NCBI RefSeq assembly: GCF_023699985.2
Contig: NC_069686.1
Coordinates: forward strand, 38,250,910 to 38,314,909
Source: Odocoileus virginianus
Lineage: Eukaryota > Chordata > Mammalia > Artiodactyla > Cervidae
Direction of reading: 5' to 3'
Length of the DNA stretch: 64,000 bases
Under the pieces are notes generated by a model. That model saw nothing but the letters and a program-made list of their open reading frames with translations. It had not been told where the DNA came from and did no database searches. The translations under genes and the position numbers were made by a program. Positions within the stretch are counted from its first letter, which is position 1, and every line of letters starts with the position of its first letter. Positions 26,001 to 41,000 of the stretch are shown here, one piece after another.

Positions 26001-29000
26001 TCATCAAGAGGCTCTTTAGTTCTTAACTTTCTGCCATAAGGGTGGTGTCATCAGGATATCTGAGGTTATTGATATTTCTCCCGGCAATCTTGATTCCAGC
26101 TTGTGCTTCATCCAGCCCCGTGTTTCTCATGATGTACTCTGCATATAAGTTAAATAAGCAGGCTGACAATATACAGCCTTGATGTATTCCTTTTCCTATT
26201 TGGAACCAGTCTGTTGTTCCATGTCCAGTTCTAACTGTTGCTTCCTGACCTGCATACAGGTTTCTCAAGAGGCAGGTCAGGTGGTCTGGTATTCCTATCT
26301 CTTTCAGAATTTTCCACAGTTTATTGTGATCCACACAGTCAAAGGCTTTGGCATAGTCAATAAAGCAGAAATAGATGTTTTTCTGGAACTCTCTTGCATT
26401 TTTGATGATCCAGCTGATGTTGGCAATTTGATCTCTGGTTCCTCTGCCTTTTCTAAAACCAGCTTGAACAGCTGGAAGTTCACAGTTCACATACTGTTGA
26501 ACTGGCCTGGAGAATTTTGAGCATTACTTTATTAGTGTGTGAGATGAGGGCAATTGTGAGGTAGTTTGAACATTCTTTGGCATTGCCTTGCTTTGGGATT
26601 GGAATGAAAATTGACCTTTTCCAGTCCCGTGGGCACTGCTGAGTTTTCCATATTTGCTGACATATTGAGTGCAGCACTTTCACAGCATCATCTTTAGGAT
26701 TTGAAATAGCTCACCTGGAATTCCATTACCTCCACTAGTTTTGTTCGTACTGATGCTTCCTAAGGCCCACTTGACTTCACATTCCAGGATGTCTGGCTCT
26801 TACTATTTTTACACTTTAAAGAATCCTGCTGTCTAAAGTCATATTACGTATTAATCCATTTCAGCTTCAAAAGGTCAATAAATTTCAGACTCATGAACTT
26901 TATATAATGGGATACCATTTTCCTTACCTAAATTCGTTTGGGAGAAAATTAACCAACTAATTTGGAGAAATGATATGCCAACTTCCAATCATTCAAACAA
27001 ATCCAATTTTCCGTAACAACCTTTAAATAGACAAATGTCTAAGTATAAAGTTTGAAAATAAACAGCTCAGTAATTAAAAATGATTCAGTCATTGAGACAA
27101 AATTTCAACTTAAAATGATTTAAAATCATTTTGAAGAAGCGTAACACATCAATTTTATATACTAAAATATACTGTCCAGGAAATAATTTAGAAATAAATA
27201 CATTTTACAGAAAGAAAGGATATCAACAGTTTAAGTCAAGCCACATACAGCTTTGCCTTTGGATACCACGCATTTTTTGCAATTTATACATTATAAAGAC
27301 ATTTACAAATTATACACTTATATATATGTGATAAAGAGAAGACTATCCACAGAAGAAAACAAATCAAAATTACATCTTAGAGTCTGTAGATGTTACACAT
27401 TATTTACAATGCCGAGGTATATTAATTTTAGTACAATGTTTCTTAAAATGGAAAATGCTTCTTGATCTCAATTAGATATTATTAGACCAAAACTACATTT
27501 TTCAGAAGGAAAGCTTTTTAATGGCATTTCCGAGGGGCAGTGCTTACATTCAAGCAAAGTTACTACAATAAGTGAAAGTGAAAGGGAAAGAGGCTTCCCT
27601 AGTGGCTCAGAGGGTAAAGAATCTGCTTACAATGCGTGAGACCTGGGTTTGATCCCTGGGTCGAGAAGATCCCCTGGAGAAGGGAATGGTAACCCACTCC
27701 AGTATTCTTGCCTGGAGAATTCCATGGACAGAGGAGCCTGTCAGGTTAGTGTGTTAAGCTTTCTATAACAAAAACACTTTTGTGCTATGATGATCTGATA
27801 GCAGCTAATAATCACTCTGCCCAGAGAGAATTCTCTACACATTCTTCCTACACACTCACCATACCAGGCACATTCAAAGTGAGTGGTTTTACAGGTATTA
27901 GGTAGGAACTTTTGGTTAAAATGCAAACCACAATAATAGAGTTTAGTTTCTTACACTGGGGAAAAAAAAATGTAGGTTAAGCTAAAATTCCTTTCCTCAG
28001 TAGGATCATGAAAATAAACCTTCAAAATTCATCATGAAAGTCTATCTAGTGGATAATGAAAAATTAAGAAGAGAAGAGGATATACTTTTAACAAGTAGCA
28101 ACTTACCTGATATGCCATTCTTGCTGGTGTTCAATAAAGCTACAGATGCTGCAGAAACTCTTTTATTGTTCACAGTCTGCCCTGGTTTTCTTGAGGTACA
28201 TTCTTCACTATCACTGTCCTGTAAATTTAGTAGCCTTGGCTGGAAACACTGTAGTCGACATGATCTGATATTGCTTAATATTTCAGATAGGGACAGTCTA
28301 TTTTCACAATGTTTATTGGAAGCATTGGTCCGAGAGAAATTAGAAGAAAAGTCTATAGTTTGGGAAGCGCTTGAAAAACCATTCAGCATTTCAGGGTCTA
28401 TCTGTTTCAGGACTGGGTCATGTTCTGTGGCTATCCGGTCCATTATGACCCTGAAAAGCAATATAAAGCCAAATATTACCTAGAAGAACTTAAAAACATT
28501 TTCTTGATACCGTACCTTCCATCTTGGAAACAAATAGCACGTCAAAACGAACAGTTTACCTTCCACCTCTGCCAATTCGCCTTCTTGCAAATCCTATACA
28601 TCGTCTTGGGACTGTGAGTGTTGTAAGACAATGCCTGTATCTTAACTTATCCAAATCTGCCAATTCTGAATTTCCAAATGAACGGTTAGTTTGGTCCAAA
28701 CGAGGCTGTACAGAAAGGAAAAAAAATTAAAACTCATAGAATAATTCTGAAATGAAGAAAAGTTAAATCATGATAAAAAGAAAGTAACTACAGTATTAGC
28801 AGAAGAATTAAAATTTAGATATAAAACTTTAAAATTGGGATTTAAATGTTAACTAGGTAAAATTCTATAAAACTGATACAGAAGTTCACTCATCAAAATA
28901 ACTTAAACTAAATTTTTATGACTATCAATACATTTAAGATATATTATATTTTAAAAGAAATATATCGCTAAAGAACAATGTGGCTTTTAACATTTATGTA

Positions 29001-32000
29001 GGAGTTGCTGTTCAGTTGCTCAGTAGTGTCCAACTCTAAGCGACTCTAGAGATAATGAATTTAGTAATTTATAAACTTGCTACTCAGATATATTACAGGG
29101 ATTTCAATAAAATTTTCAAAAATTGCACTTCAAGAAAGCATGCGTGACCTTATTTTAGGTACCTGAATATGTTCTAGTGTCACCCAGTTTGTACTCAATG
29201 AAAACCTGAATAGAATTTGTATCCTACTGTTGTGTGAAAACCGTATAAATCTCAATTATGTTGAATTGGTGCATGGTGCTTTTCAGGTCTACTATATGCT
29301 TCTACTTTTCTGTATATTCATTCCATTAATTTTTGAGAGTTCAGTATTGAAATTCAACTAAAAATCCTAATTTATCTACTTAAAAAAAGAATTGTAATAA
29401 ATGGTGGAGCTATATGCAACTTTGTTCTGTATTTTCCACATATTCTGTAAATGTGTTATCATACTTTCATAATTTAAAAAAGAAAAAAAAAAGAAAGCAA
29501 GCACAGATTAAATTCATACTTCCTCTCTTTATTTTTAATGACATACAGTGCATTTCTTAGCTTTCCATTTCCTCAGTTCAGTTCAACTGAGTTGCTCAGT
29601 TGTGTCCGACTCTTTGCGACTCCATGGACTGCAGCACAGCAGGCCTCCCTGTCCATCACCAACTCCCAGAGCCTGCTCAAACTCATGTCCATCAAGTCAG
29701 TGATACCATCCAACCAGCGTGTCCTCTGATGTTCCCTTCTCCTCCCACCTTCAATCTTCCCCAGCATCAGGGTCTTTCCCAATGAGTCAATTCTTCACAT
29801 CAGGTGGCTAAAGTATTGGAATTTCAGCCTCAGCATCAATCCTTCCAATGAATATTCAGGACTGATTTCCTTTAGCATGGACTGGCTGGATCATCTTGAA
29901 GTTCAACGAACTCTCAAGAGTCTTTTCCTCACGAAAGTTCGAAAGCATCACTGCTTCGGTGCTCAGCTTTCTTTATAGTCCAACTCTCACATCTATACAT
30001 GACTACTGGAAAAACCGTAGCTTTGACTAGATGGACCTTTGTTGGCAAAGTAATGACCAGGAGCTGACTGTGGCTCAGATCATGAACTCCTTATTGCACA
30101 ATTCAGACTTAAATTGAAGAAAGTAGGGAAAACCACTAGACTGTTCATGTATGACATAAATCAAATCCCTTACAATTATACATTGGAAGTGACAAACAGA
30201 TTCAAGGGATTAGATCTGTTAGACAGAGTGCCTGAAGAACTATGGACAGAGGTTCGTGACACTGTACAGGAGGCAGTGATCAAGACCATCCCTAAGAAAA
30301 AGAAATGCAGAAAGGCAAAACGGTTGTCTGAGGAGGCCTTACAAATAACTGAGAAAAAAAGAAAGCTAAACGCAAAGGAGAAAAGGAAAGATATACCCAT
30401 CTGAATGCAGAGTTCCAAAGAATAGTAAGGAGAGATAAGAAAGACTTCCTCAATGATCAATACAAAGAAATAAGAGAAAAACAATAAAATGGGAAAGACT
30501 GGAGATCTCTTCGAGAAAGTTAGAGATACCAAGGGAACATTTCATGCAAAGATGGGCACCATAAAGGACAGAAATGGTATGGACCTGACAGAAGCAGAAG
30601 ATATTAAGAAGAGGTGGGAAGAATACACAGAAATGCACAAAAAAAGATCTTAATGACCCAGATAACCATGATGGGTGTGATCCCTCTCCTAGAGCCAGAC
30701 ATCCTGGCATGTGAAGTCAAGTGGGCCTTAGGAAGCATCATTACAAAGCTAGTGGAGGTGATGGAATTCCAGGTGAGATATTTCAAATCCTAAAAGATGA
30801 TGCTGTGAAAGTGCTGCACTTAATATGCCAGAAAATTTAGAAAACTCAGCAGTGACCACAGGACTGGAAAAGGTCAGTTTTCATTCCAATCCTAAAAAAA
30901 GGCAATGCCAAAGAATGTTCAAACTACAGCACAATTGCACTTACTTCACATGCTAGCAGGTAATGCTCAAAATTTTCCAAGCCAGGCTTCAACAGTAAAT
31001 GAACTGTGAATATCCAGATGTTCAAGCTGGATTTAGAAAAGGCAGAGGAACCAGAGAAAAAATTGCCAACATCCAATGGGTCATCAAAAAAGGTAAGTGA
31101 GTTCCAGAAAAACATCTACCTTTGCTTTATTGACTAAGCCAAAGCCTTTGATTGTGTGGAACACAACAAGCTATGGAAAATTCTTAAAAGAGATGGGAAT
31201 ACCAGACCACCTGACCTTCTTCCTGAGAAATCTGTATGCAGGTCAAGAAACAACAGTTAAAACAGGACATGGAACAACAGACTGGTTCCACACTGGGAAA
31301 GGAGTACGACAAGGCTGTATATTGTCACCCTGCTTATTAAACTTATATGCAGATTACATCATGAGAAACTCTGGGCTAGATGAAGCACAAGCTGGAATCA
31401 AGATTGCCGGGAGAAATATCAATAACCTCAGATATGCACTTGACACCACCCTTATGGCAGAAAGTGAGGAATTAAAGAGCCTCTTGCTGAAAGTGAAAGA
31501 GGAGAGTGAAGAAGTTGGCTTAAAACTCAACTTTCAGAAAACTAAGATCATGGCATCTGGTCCCACCACTTCATGGCAAATAGAAGGGGAAACAATGGAA
31601 AAAGTGAGAGGCTTTATTTTGGGGGGCTTCAAACTCACTGCAGATGGTGACTGCAGTCATGAAATTAAAAAACCCTTGCTCCCTGGAACACAAGTTATGA
31701 CCAACTTAGATAGCATATTGAAAAGCAGAGACATTACTTTGTCAATGAAGGTCCATCTAGTCAAAGCTATGGGTTTTCCAGTAGTCATGTATGGATGTGA
31801 GAGTTGGACTATAAAGAAAGCTGAGCGCTAAAGCACTGATGAACTGTGGTGTGGAGAAGACTCTTGAGAGTCCCTTGAACTTCAAGGAGATCCAACCAGT
31901 CCATGCTAAAGGAAATCAGTCCTGAATATTCATTAGAAGGACTGATGCTGAGGCTGAAACTCCAATATTAGGTCACCTGATGTGAAGAACTGACTCTTCT

Positions 32001-35000
32001 GAAAACACCCTGATGCTGGGAAAGATTGAAGGCAGGAGAAGTGGACAACAGAGAATGAAATGGTTTGATGGCATCAGTGACTTGATGGATGAGTTTGAGT
32101 AATCTCCTGGAATTGGTGATGGACTGCGTGCTGCAGACCATGGGGGTCGCAAGGAGTTGAACATGACTGAGCAACTGAATTGAACTGAAGTCATCTTGAC
32201 ATGAGTTATCTGTTAATTCCAGTTCCCAAAACACCACAAAAAATATAGTTCTTACAGCATAATACTGGCATCCTGCCCGCCTCCTGAAAGCACAGGGACC
32301 ATCAGGATCATTTTCTTCTTCGGGTTCTGATGCTGGGGACGGTACCTAGAAAAGAGGTATGAAGCATTCCATTTAGGAGTTACCAAAAGTCAACAATCTT
32401 TGTAATGGTCTTAAATCAGAATGTGATCACAGTGAATCACTCCACATTACATATAGTAGGTAGTGAATTTCCCAAAATATTTAAAGATTAGCAGAAGTTT
32501 TCAATGGTTAATAATAATCATTTTTAATGGGTAAGTTCTTGCAGGTAAGTTCACATGGTATTGCTTAACTGTTTCTGAACATGTATATAAATGCTTTAAG
32601 CTTGAAAATAATTAGTATGGTTTTTACATACCCCATTTATACATTTTATAAATACTGTATGTGGCCATGAATACTTTGTAATAATAATTATGTTTCATCT
32701 ACAGATAGGTATGCTTTTATACAATAACTTCATTTCTCTATAATAAAGCCTAAAGCTAAGAAGATACAAAGCTTATGAATAACCTCCCACCCCTCAAAGC
32801 CAAAAAGTTCCTACACTGCACTGAAAGGGGAGTCCCTTATTTCCCCACTTGTTTTAAAATCATTTTTAAAATTTAACAGATCAGAAGCTGAAAATCAGAA
32901 GAGGAAAGAGGACTTGCTAAAAGGTAAGCAGACTGGTTTAGAAGTACTAATCTCACCACCTGACAGCAAAAGAATAGACTTTCAAAAAGCTGTCACACAT
33001 TAAAAAGCATAGGACCAAGTGAGACTAGGACAAATAAATCCCCCTACATAATCTGAGTGGACCTCTAAGGCAGCACTGGTGCATTATAGCAAACGTTATG
33101 TTATCGGAAACAGATTAAGGGAAATACAAATATACTCTGATATGGCAGGAAATACTATGGTTCAGATAAATTTCTACCCATAATGGTTAAAATTAAAAAA
33201 AAAAAAAAGTTTTGGTACTTAAGTTTCAGTTGTCTCGCAATTTCACTTTGGAGTACATCTCTTTTTCTGACAACGCTGGCTCAACCACATTTACTTGCAA
33301 ACTTTTGAACCTCACAAATCCCTCTCTTCCTATTTTGAGGGGAAAAATGCTTTCTCCACATTATTTCAAAACTGTGGTAATTACCACTGAGCAGGATCAT
33401 CCAGGGGAGAAAGGCATTTGTTTGAGGTTCCAATATACCTCCAACCAACCCTATGGGGGAGACACAGAAACAGTAAGCTGGGGCTGATTCTTCTTCCCAG
33501 GGAACCAAACCCAAACCTGAAATTTCAAAGTAAATCCCAAATGTGAATTTTACAGTTTGGTTCCTTTACAAAGCAACTACCTCTTCCAGAATGTACACAG
33601 GAAGTGTCACAAAGTCTTAGAAATTTTTTGCATCCCTTCCTCTGGATTACCCAAGGAGGGGTTTCCAGGATTTAGTCTGAGACACAGGAAGATACAGATA
33701 CAGTCTGAGATACAGATAACAACAGCCTTGATGTTAGGAGAATCAGAAGCATGACTGAGAAGAGACTGGGTTTGTATTCTGCTCTGTTGCAAATCAGTTG
33801 GAGAAGTGTGGTTAAAATGTTCTTTCCGGCTCCCTATTCCTTTATTCTTGTTTATTGGACACAGAAGAAGCATATGATTATTTTAATTATCTTTTAAGCA
33901 GTAAAATCCTTATTTTGTAAGAGCCACATTCTAAACAGCTGCCTCACTGAATAATGTTCAACTATAGGTACATGCTTACTTACTGTTTAGCAACCAGGGA
34001 TACCATCATAAAAATTAACATTGTTAAGAACACAGTACAAGGACTCAGAGGAACCTAAAAGTTTCAAAATGCAATTTCATGTGGGAATGGGGACTATATG
34101 AATAAATATGACTTTAGAACAGAGATGAAGATTCCTTAATAGATGAGGAATATAGGTCTAGTATGAGTGCATCTATCAGACTGCATAGACTGATTCTAGC
34201 AATATAGGAAAAGTTTCTACTTGACACAGTATCCCTTAGCATTATTCTTAAAAGGCTGGGAATGTAGAGCAAAACTTTATTGGCTTTTATACATGTATTG
34301 ATCTAACCATCTCACTCCTCACTTAAACTTACTATTAGCAATTCCTTCTAATATGCTGTTTTCTCTGCCTTGGACCCTTCCCCACATTTTATATCTGGAA
34401 AAGACCTACTATATGTGCCCTCATTCCTTCAAAATGTCATCTAATTCATGTTCCATGACTATTCAAAGCCCTGCCTGAGTCTAACAACATCATCCTCTGG
34501 CAATTTTATTTATTTTTTTAAATATTTTTTTTAACTGCCCTCTTCCATCCAGACTGCCACATAACCTTGAGCAAGACCATCTGACAACTTTTAATAAATG
34601 AGTTCATTTAAGTGCTTTTAAAGAGGATACTAAACACATTTTGTGCACTGTTACAATGTTTATGAATGCTGAAATATTATCTGGGCTAGAAAAACTAAAT
34701 CATCTACAAAAAAGTAAAACTAATATAATCGAGCCAAAGAAGACAAATTTTATATAAACTTTAGATTTTAAATAGTTACTACAACAAGGAGTTTTATAAA
34801 CTGTCTTGCTTCCAAATTTATCTGTCATGGTGTTTTAAAAAAAATTTTTTTAAGCAACTCAGTCAAAATGTTGAAATACTATAACACATAGTACTCTCTC
34901 TAGGTTTCCTATACTGTATGAAGAAGAAAAAAGGAGGCCACTGCTACACCAGGTGCTAAACAATAGTATTTTTTTAAATCCATCCCTTAGTATATAAAAG

Positions 35001-38000
35001 TCTTGTTTTAAAAAACAGCACATATGAAACAAAAATTTAGATTTTTAAACTGTTAAAATTTGCTATAAAACTGCTACAATATAACCAAAGAACTATTTTC
35101 ACAAGTTAAAATTTGAACCAATTCTAAATCTTCTTTGGAGTCAAATAGTTATTGTCAGATGAATTAGCAAAATTTTCATTAAAAGTTGTAAAATACAATG
35201 CTGATGGAATATGGGAATTATTATTGGTGAATGTTTACAACTATGTGTTAAATGTCTTAAAATATTTATAACCTTTAGCTCAGGAATTCCATTTTTAATC
35301 ATCTATTTCAAATATGGAGGGACGAGGTAGAGATGCTCATTTTTATAAAAGGGAGAGCTTAAAACCACCTAAATGCTACACAATAGAAATAAAATATATT
35401 CAACTGATAGAAAATAACAGAAAGCAAATACCATTTCAGTAACTACATAAATAATGTGGAAAACGTTTATGTTGTAACATCAGGTGAAGAAAGCAAGAAT
35501 CAAAACTCTAAGATAGACTTTTGGATAGCAGCCATCCTGACTGGCGTGTAATGGTACCTCATTGTGGTTTTGATTTGCATTTCTCTGATAATGAGTGATG
35601 TTGAGCATCTTTTCATGTATTTTTTTGCCATCTGTATGTCTTCCTTGGAGAAATGTCTGTTTAGTTCTTTGGCCCATTTTTTGATTGGGTCATTTATTTT
35701 TCTGGAGTTGAGCTGGAGGAGTTGCTTGTATATTTTTGAGATTAATCCTTTGTCTGTTGCTTCGTTTGCTATTATTTTCTCCCAATCTGAGGGCTGTCTT
35801 TTCACCTTGCTTATAGTTTCCTTTGTTGTGCAAAAGCTTTTAAGTTTCATTAGGTCCCATTTGTTTATTTTTGCTTTTGTTTCTAAAATTCTGGGATGTG
35901 GGTCATAGAGGATCCTGCTGTGATTTATGTCGGAGAGTGTTTTGCCTATGTTCTCCTCTAGGAGTTTTATAGTACTACAAGCAATAAATGCTGGAGAGGG
36001 TGTGGAGAAAAGGGAACCCTCTTACACTGTTGGTGGGAATGCAAATTAGTACAGCCACTATGGAAAACAGTGTGGAGATTTCTTAAAAAGCTGGAAATAG
36101 AACTGCCATATGACCCAGCAATCCCACTTCTGGGCATACACACCAAGGAAACCAGATCTGAAAGAGACACGTGTACCCCAATGTTCATCGCAGCACTGTT
36201 TATAATAGCCAGGACATGGAAGCAACCTAGATGCCCATCAGCAGACGAATGGATGAGGAAGCTGTGGTACATATACCCCATGGAATATTACTCAGCCATT
36301 AAAAAGAATTCATTTGAATCAGTTCTAATGAGATGGATGAAACTGGAGCCCATTATACAGAGCGAAGTAAGCCAGAAAGATAAAGACCATTACAGTATAC
36401 TAACACATATATATGGAATTTAGAAAGATGGTAATGATAAGCCTATATGCAAAACAGAAAAAGAGACTCAGATGTATAGAACAGACTTTTGGACTCTGTG
36501 GGAGAAAGCGAGGGTGGGATGTTTCAAGAGAACAGCATTGAAACATGTATATTATCTAGGGTGAAACAGATCACCAGCCCAGATGGGATGCGTGAGACAA
36601 GTGCTCGGGCCTGGTGCACTGGGAAGACCCAGAGGGATCAGGTGGAGAGGGAGGTGGGAGGGGGGACCGGGATGGGGAATACATGTAAATCCATGGTTAA
36701 TTCATTTCAATGTATGACAAAAATCACTGCAATGATGTAAAGTAATTAGCCTCCAACTAATAAAAATAAATGGAAAAAAAAAAAAATAATAATAAATAAA
36801 TAAATAAACTAGGGAAAACAAACAAACAAACTCTAAGATATTATGTTTTAAAATAGAGCAATAGAAAAGACTAGAAGAAAATGTCTGTAAAATAGTTTTA
36901 AAACAAGCACCTGTGGAAATTCATCTTCCTCTGAGCTGTGAAAGTCATATTGCTTAAGGTCACTCTTATTGATCACAGGCAAGGTCTCAGGAGTAGGCTG
37001 CTGAGATGTTAGCACAGCCTCTGCTTTAGGCTTCTTTGGGTACTTCTTCTTTTGACGAACCACATCAGAAGCCTCTTCTTTCAAAGACAAGTGATGCGGG
37101 TGCTGTTTACATGATGATTTTTCCCCCAAAAGGAAGAAATGAAAATCATTTTAGAAATCATAAAAAACTATACTGCTCTTTGAAAAAACATACATTTTTA
37201 CCCAGGAGGTGATTTTATTTTCTGGTTTTAATATGCAGAAACTATTGATGATAAGCTAAAAAGTGCTTTGCTTTCACAAATTACAGTGAAAAATAATTAT
37301 GACGTTTAAATTTACTTTTTTATATTGTTATCAATACTTTAAGATGTTAGTGATTTTTAAAAATTCCTCTATTATGCAATACATCATTTAAAATGTATTT
37401 AAATTCTATTTTGATTTTATTTAAATCTACTGATATTGACTACTTTTATTTTTAAAATGACTTGGATTAGATTATAAATTCATTAATTCATTTCTATGCT
37501 TATTTCCAATTTTTAAAAATATCTACATGTGGAATAACTTTTCTGAGACAGAAAAGCTTATTAATTAGGGAAGAAACCTTCACTTTTTAGAATTAATTAC
37601 TACCTCAGCTGAACAATAATCAAACTGTCTTCAAGTACCCCAGAGTTCTTTGGTGGCACGCAAGATGCTGTCTGGCAGAGACTAACTGATGGGTGGAGTC
37701 TAGAACCCAGCTATCCTCAACAGAGCAGCTGTTTCTGTTTTAACATACTGGCATTCCTTTTAATAAATAAGACTCTGCTTTAAAAAGTTTAAAAATGACT
37801 GTTCTAAGCATCAAATTACAAGCGTTAACAAAGTGTAAAAATACTCAGGAAGTTTTACATTTTTTCAAGTAGCTCAGATTTTCATTAAAACTACTTTAGG
37901 GTCAAAAATGCTATACATGATGAAAATGTTGCTGAAACACTGAGTTATTGAGATATAAATGCTTTCATACAATGGGCATAGCTATGACATCAAAAAGAAA

Positions 38001-41000
38001 TCCCCAACTTCTCAGAAACTAAAGTAGGGTGTGTGACAAAGGAAATATAGTTAACTATGTCAAATGCAATCATATTTCTAAAATTAGTATTTAAATAATG
38101 TGGGTGTTTAATCTTAGAGGTGATCTAAGATTAAGAATCAATATATAACAAAGGCTGATTCTGCAGTAATTTGGGGTTGAGATTTTCATATTCTATACCT
38201 AACAATAATATGCATAGGAAAAGCACTGATTTAGAACTGGATTTTTAAAAATAATGCACAAAATGACATTTATTGTCTTGTTTATGCCAAAGTAAGTGTG
38301 ATTTAAAGGGTAGTTGGGCTAGATGCCTGTGATTAATAAGAAAGAACTTTGGTGTTTGAATTGACACAGCTGAATAATGAAGGTGTCTCCCTACTCCACA
38401 TTCTTCCTTGACCTTTAAGAAAGAACCCATGAAAAATGAGAATTGTGCACATTTTTAAAAGATGAATTTTCCACAAACACCCTAAACCATTTTTTAAAAT
38501 CCTGCTACACAGTAGAGCTCTACTGTCTAAAAACTCAGCCAATAACCTGTTTCTTTTTAAAAATTTAAGCTCTTCAAAGGTTTTAACTTTCACATTTCTT
38601 GACTGAATGCTTTTATACACCAAGTGAATAATGAATAAATGTAACTCTTCAGTCTAAGAAACTAATCACTAGTCTCTTTATTAGGAAAAAATTGAGTTCT
38701 AGAAGTTATAGGACTTGAGAAAGTCAAGATAAACAACAACTGATAAATGCTGGTTATGGCAATAGTGAGGACAGTAACTTTGAATAGTCTCAATGAAGAA
38801 AGGCTTAATTTTGTTGACTGCCATCACAGATATGCAGGATTTGCTAAGGCAGTGATAATAACTAAGCTGTAATTACCATTATTCTGTAGGGATGCAAGAT
38901 AGCATAGCTGAAAAAACACATGGTTTTTGGTGTTAGACCTAGACTCAAAATCTTAAATCTGCCACTTAATAACTATATGATCTAAAAGTCACACAGAGGT
39001 AAAAATCTACCTCAAACGGATGTGGCAAGGATTAACGAATCAACATGCATGTAAAAAATCCTAGCAAAGTACAAAAAGTAGGAACTCAAACATGTTAGTA
39101 ATCTTCCTTTGTAACCAAACTATTGTAAGACAATTTCAGAAACCAACTGTCCAGTCAATATTACCATACATGCTTCTCCCCAGAAGATACTCACCTTAGT
39201 TTTACATTCTTGGACTTTGTGATGATTTCCATTATGAAGAGTTGCTGGAGTGGCATATAATTCTTTTTCTGATCTACTGATCTTCACTTCATTAAGGATT
39301 TCACCACCATAGTCTCCTAAATGATATCTTGAAAAGGAAATAACATATAAGAAAATGTTACAGTTCAAAAATAAAATAGAAATAAAAAACCAATGATACA
39401 TCATTTACTTGGAACACAACAAATCAAACAGAGTCAACAATTAATTGGATTATTCTTAAGAGAGAAAACGTATGGGAACAAAGGAAGCTCATATTTGGGA
39501 TTTAGTAAAAACAAAACAAGGACTGAGGCTGAAGCTGAAACTCCAACACCTTGGCCACCTGATGCAAAGAGCTGACTCATTTGAAAAGACCCTGATGCTG
39601 GGAAAGATTGAGGGCAGGAGAAGGGGATGACAGAGGATGAGATGGTTTGATGGCATCACTGACTCAATGGACATGGGTTTGGGTGAACTCCGGGAGTTGG
39701 TGATGGACAGGGAGGCCTGGTGTGCTGTGGTTCATGGGGTCGCAAAGAGTCGGACACGACTGAGCGACTGAACTGAACTGAAAAACAAAACAACTCCCTC
39801 TCCTAATCTCTAAGATACACAGAAGATGGAATCTTCATATATATCATATTTTCAAACACTGGGAAATGATGTTTTAGAATGCTTACCTCAGAAAAACAAA
39901 CAAAATTTTGTTAGGTTTAGCAGAGTCTATTTAATTATGTAGGAAAAGGATTATTACATTGGCGAATACATTTTCAAAATGCACTGAAACAAGTGTTTCC
40001 TAACTAATCAAAAAATAAAATCAATTAAACAATTATTTCTCTCAAATTTTAATAGAAACTTTAATACAGAGAATGGGACAATATGATCTCCAAGTTCTTT
40101 TCTAAATACAATTAAATGATTCTGCAACAACAAGAAATTAAGTGTAACAGGGATCTGATCTATACTATACACAAAAATATCTCCCAAATTTGCAACCCAA
40201 ACTGGCAACTTAATGGTTTAAAAACAAAAAGCAAAAACTAGCAATCACAATTTTCAAAAAAATGGAGATATTGTTAGATAATCAATTTCAATAGTTATAA
40301 AGTTGAAATTTGGTTATATTTTGCCTTTCCTTTGACTGAAGCATTACTGGTATGTAAGAGTAGCAATGTTACCTTTTTTCCACAACTTCTAAGGTTAAGT
40401 GCAATAATTCTCGCTTTGTTTTCTCTCTTCTCTTAATCATTTCCAAAATTGTTATGGCTCTACTAAATTCTCGTCTCAGTTTCAACATCTTTTCATAAGA
40501 GGCTTCATCATTCTTTCGATTCTATTCAAAATAATAAGTTTAAAGAATTAAATTCAACTGTCCACATTTCCAGCTTCATTCATCAGAATCTTATCAGACC
40601 CAAATTCACTCTATAAAAGCAAAAATGTTAAACAACAACACACACATCTAAACAGCAATTACAAAAAAAAAAAAAATTACAAAAAAAAAGTAAACAGCAA
40701 TTACATTAAGAGAAACTATTTAACTCAAAAAAAACAAAAAAACAAAAAACACAACACAAATATCTCAATAAATATTCAGAAAAAAATGTTCCCAGCTGCT
40801 GAAAAGACGGACTGACACAGATGGGATAATTTGAACATAAAATTTTTAAAGTCTGCCTGAAACAAAAACTACTATATCAAAAAATGTAATTTTTTCTTAT
40901 TGTTACAAGGTCTTTTTCAATGACAGACAGAAACAGTTCTTTCAAATCAAGGTTATCTAAAAATAGCCAAACTGAGTTGCTATTCATCCATTCAGCCTTC

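Noticed and set aside
31097..31831. A functional reverse transcriptase gene
   Set aside because: It is the longest frame of a truncated BovB, lacks the endonuclease and has YALD in place of YADD.
29573..32188. Twin-primed (5'-inverted) BovB
   Set aside because: The minus-strand arm repeats sequence that the plus-strand arm already contains, so the two are not complementary parts of one copy. No flanking duplication was found.
35500..36423. Two overlapping host genes on opposite strands
   Set aside because: Both frames are L1 ORF2 in a twin-primed element.
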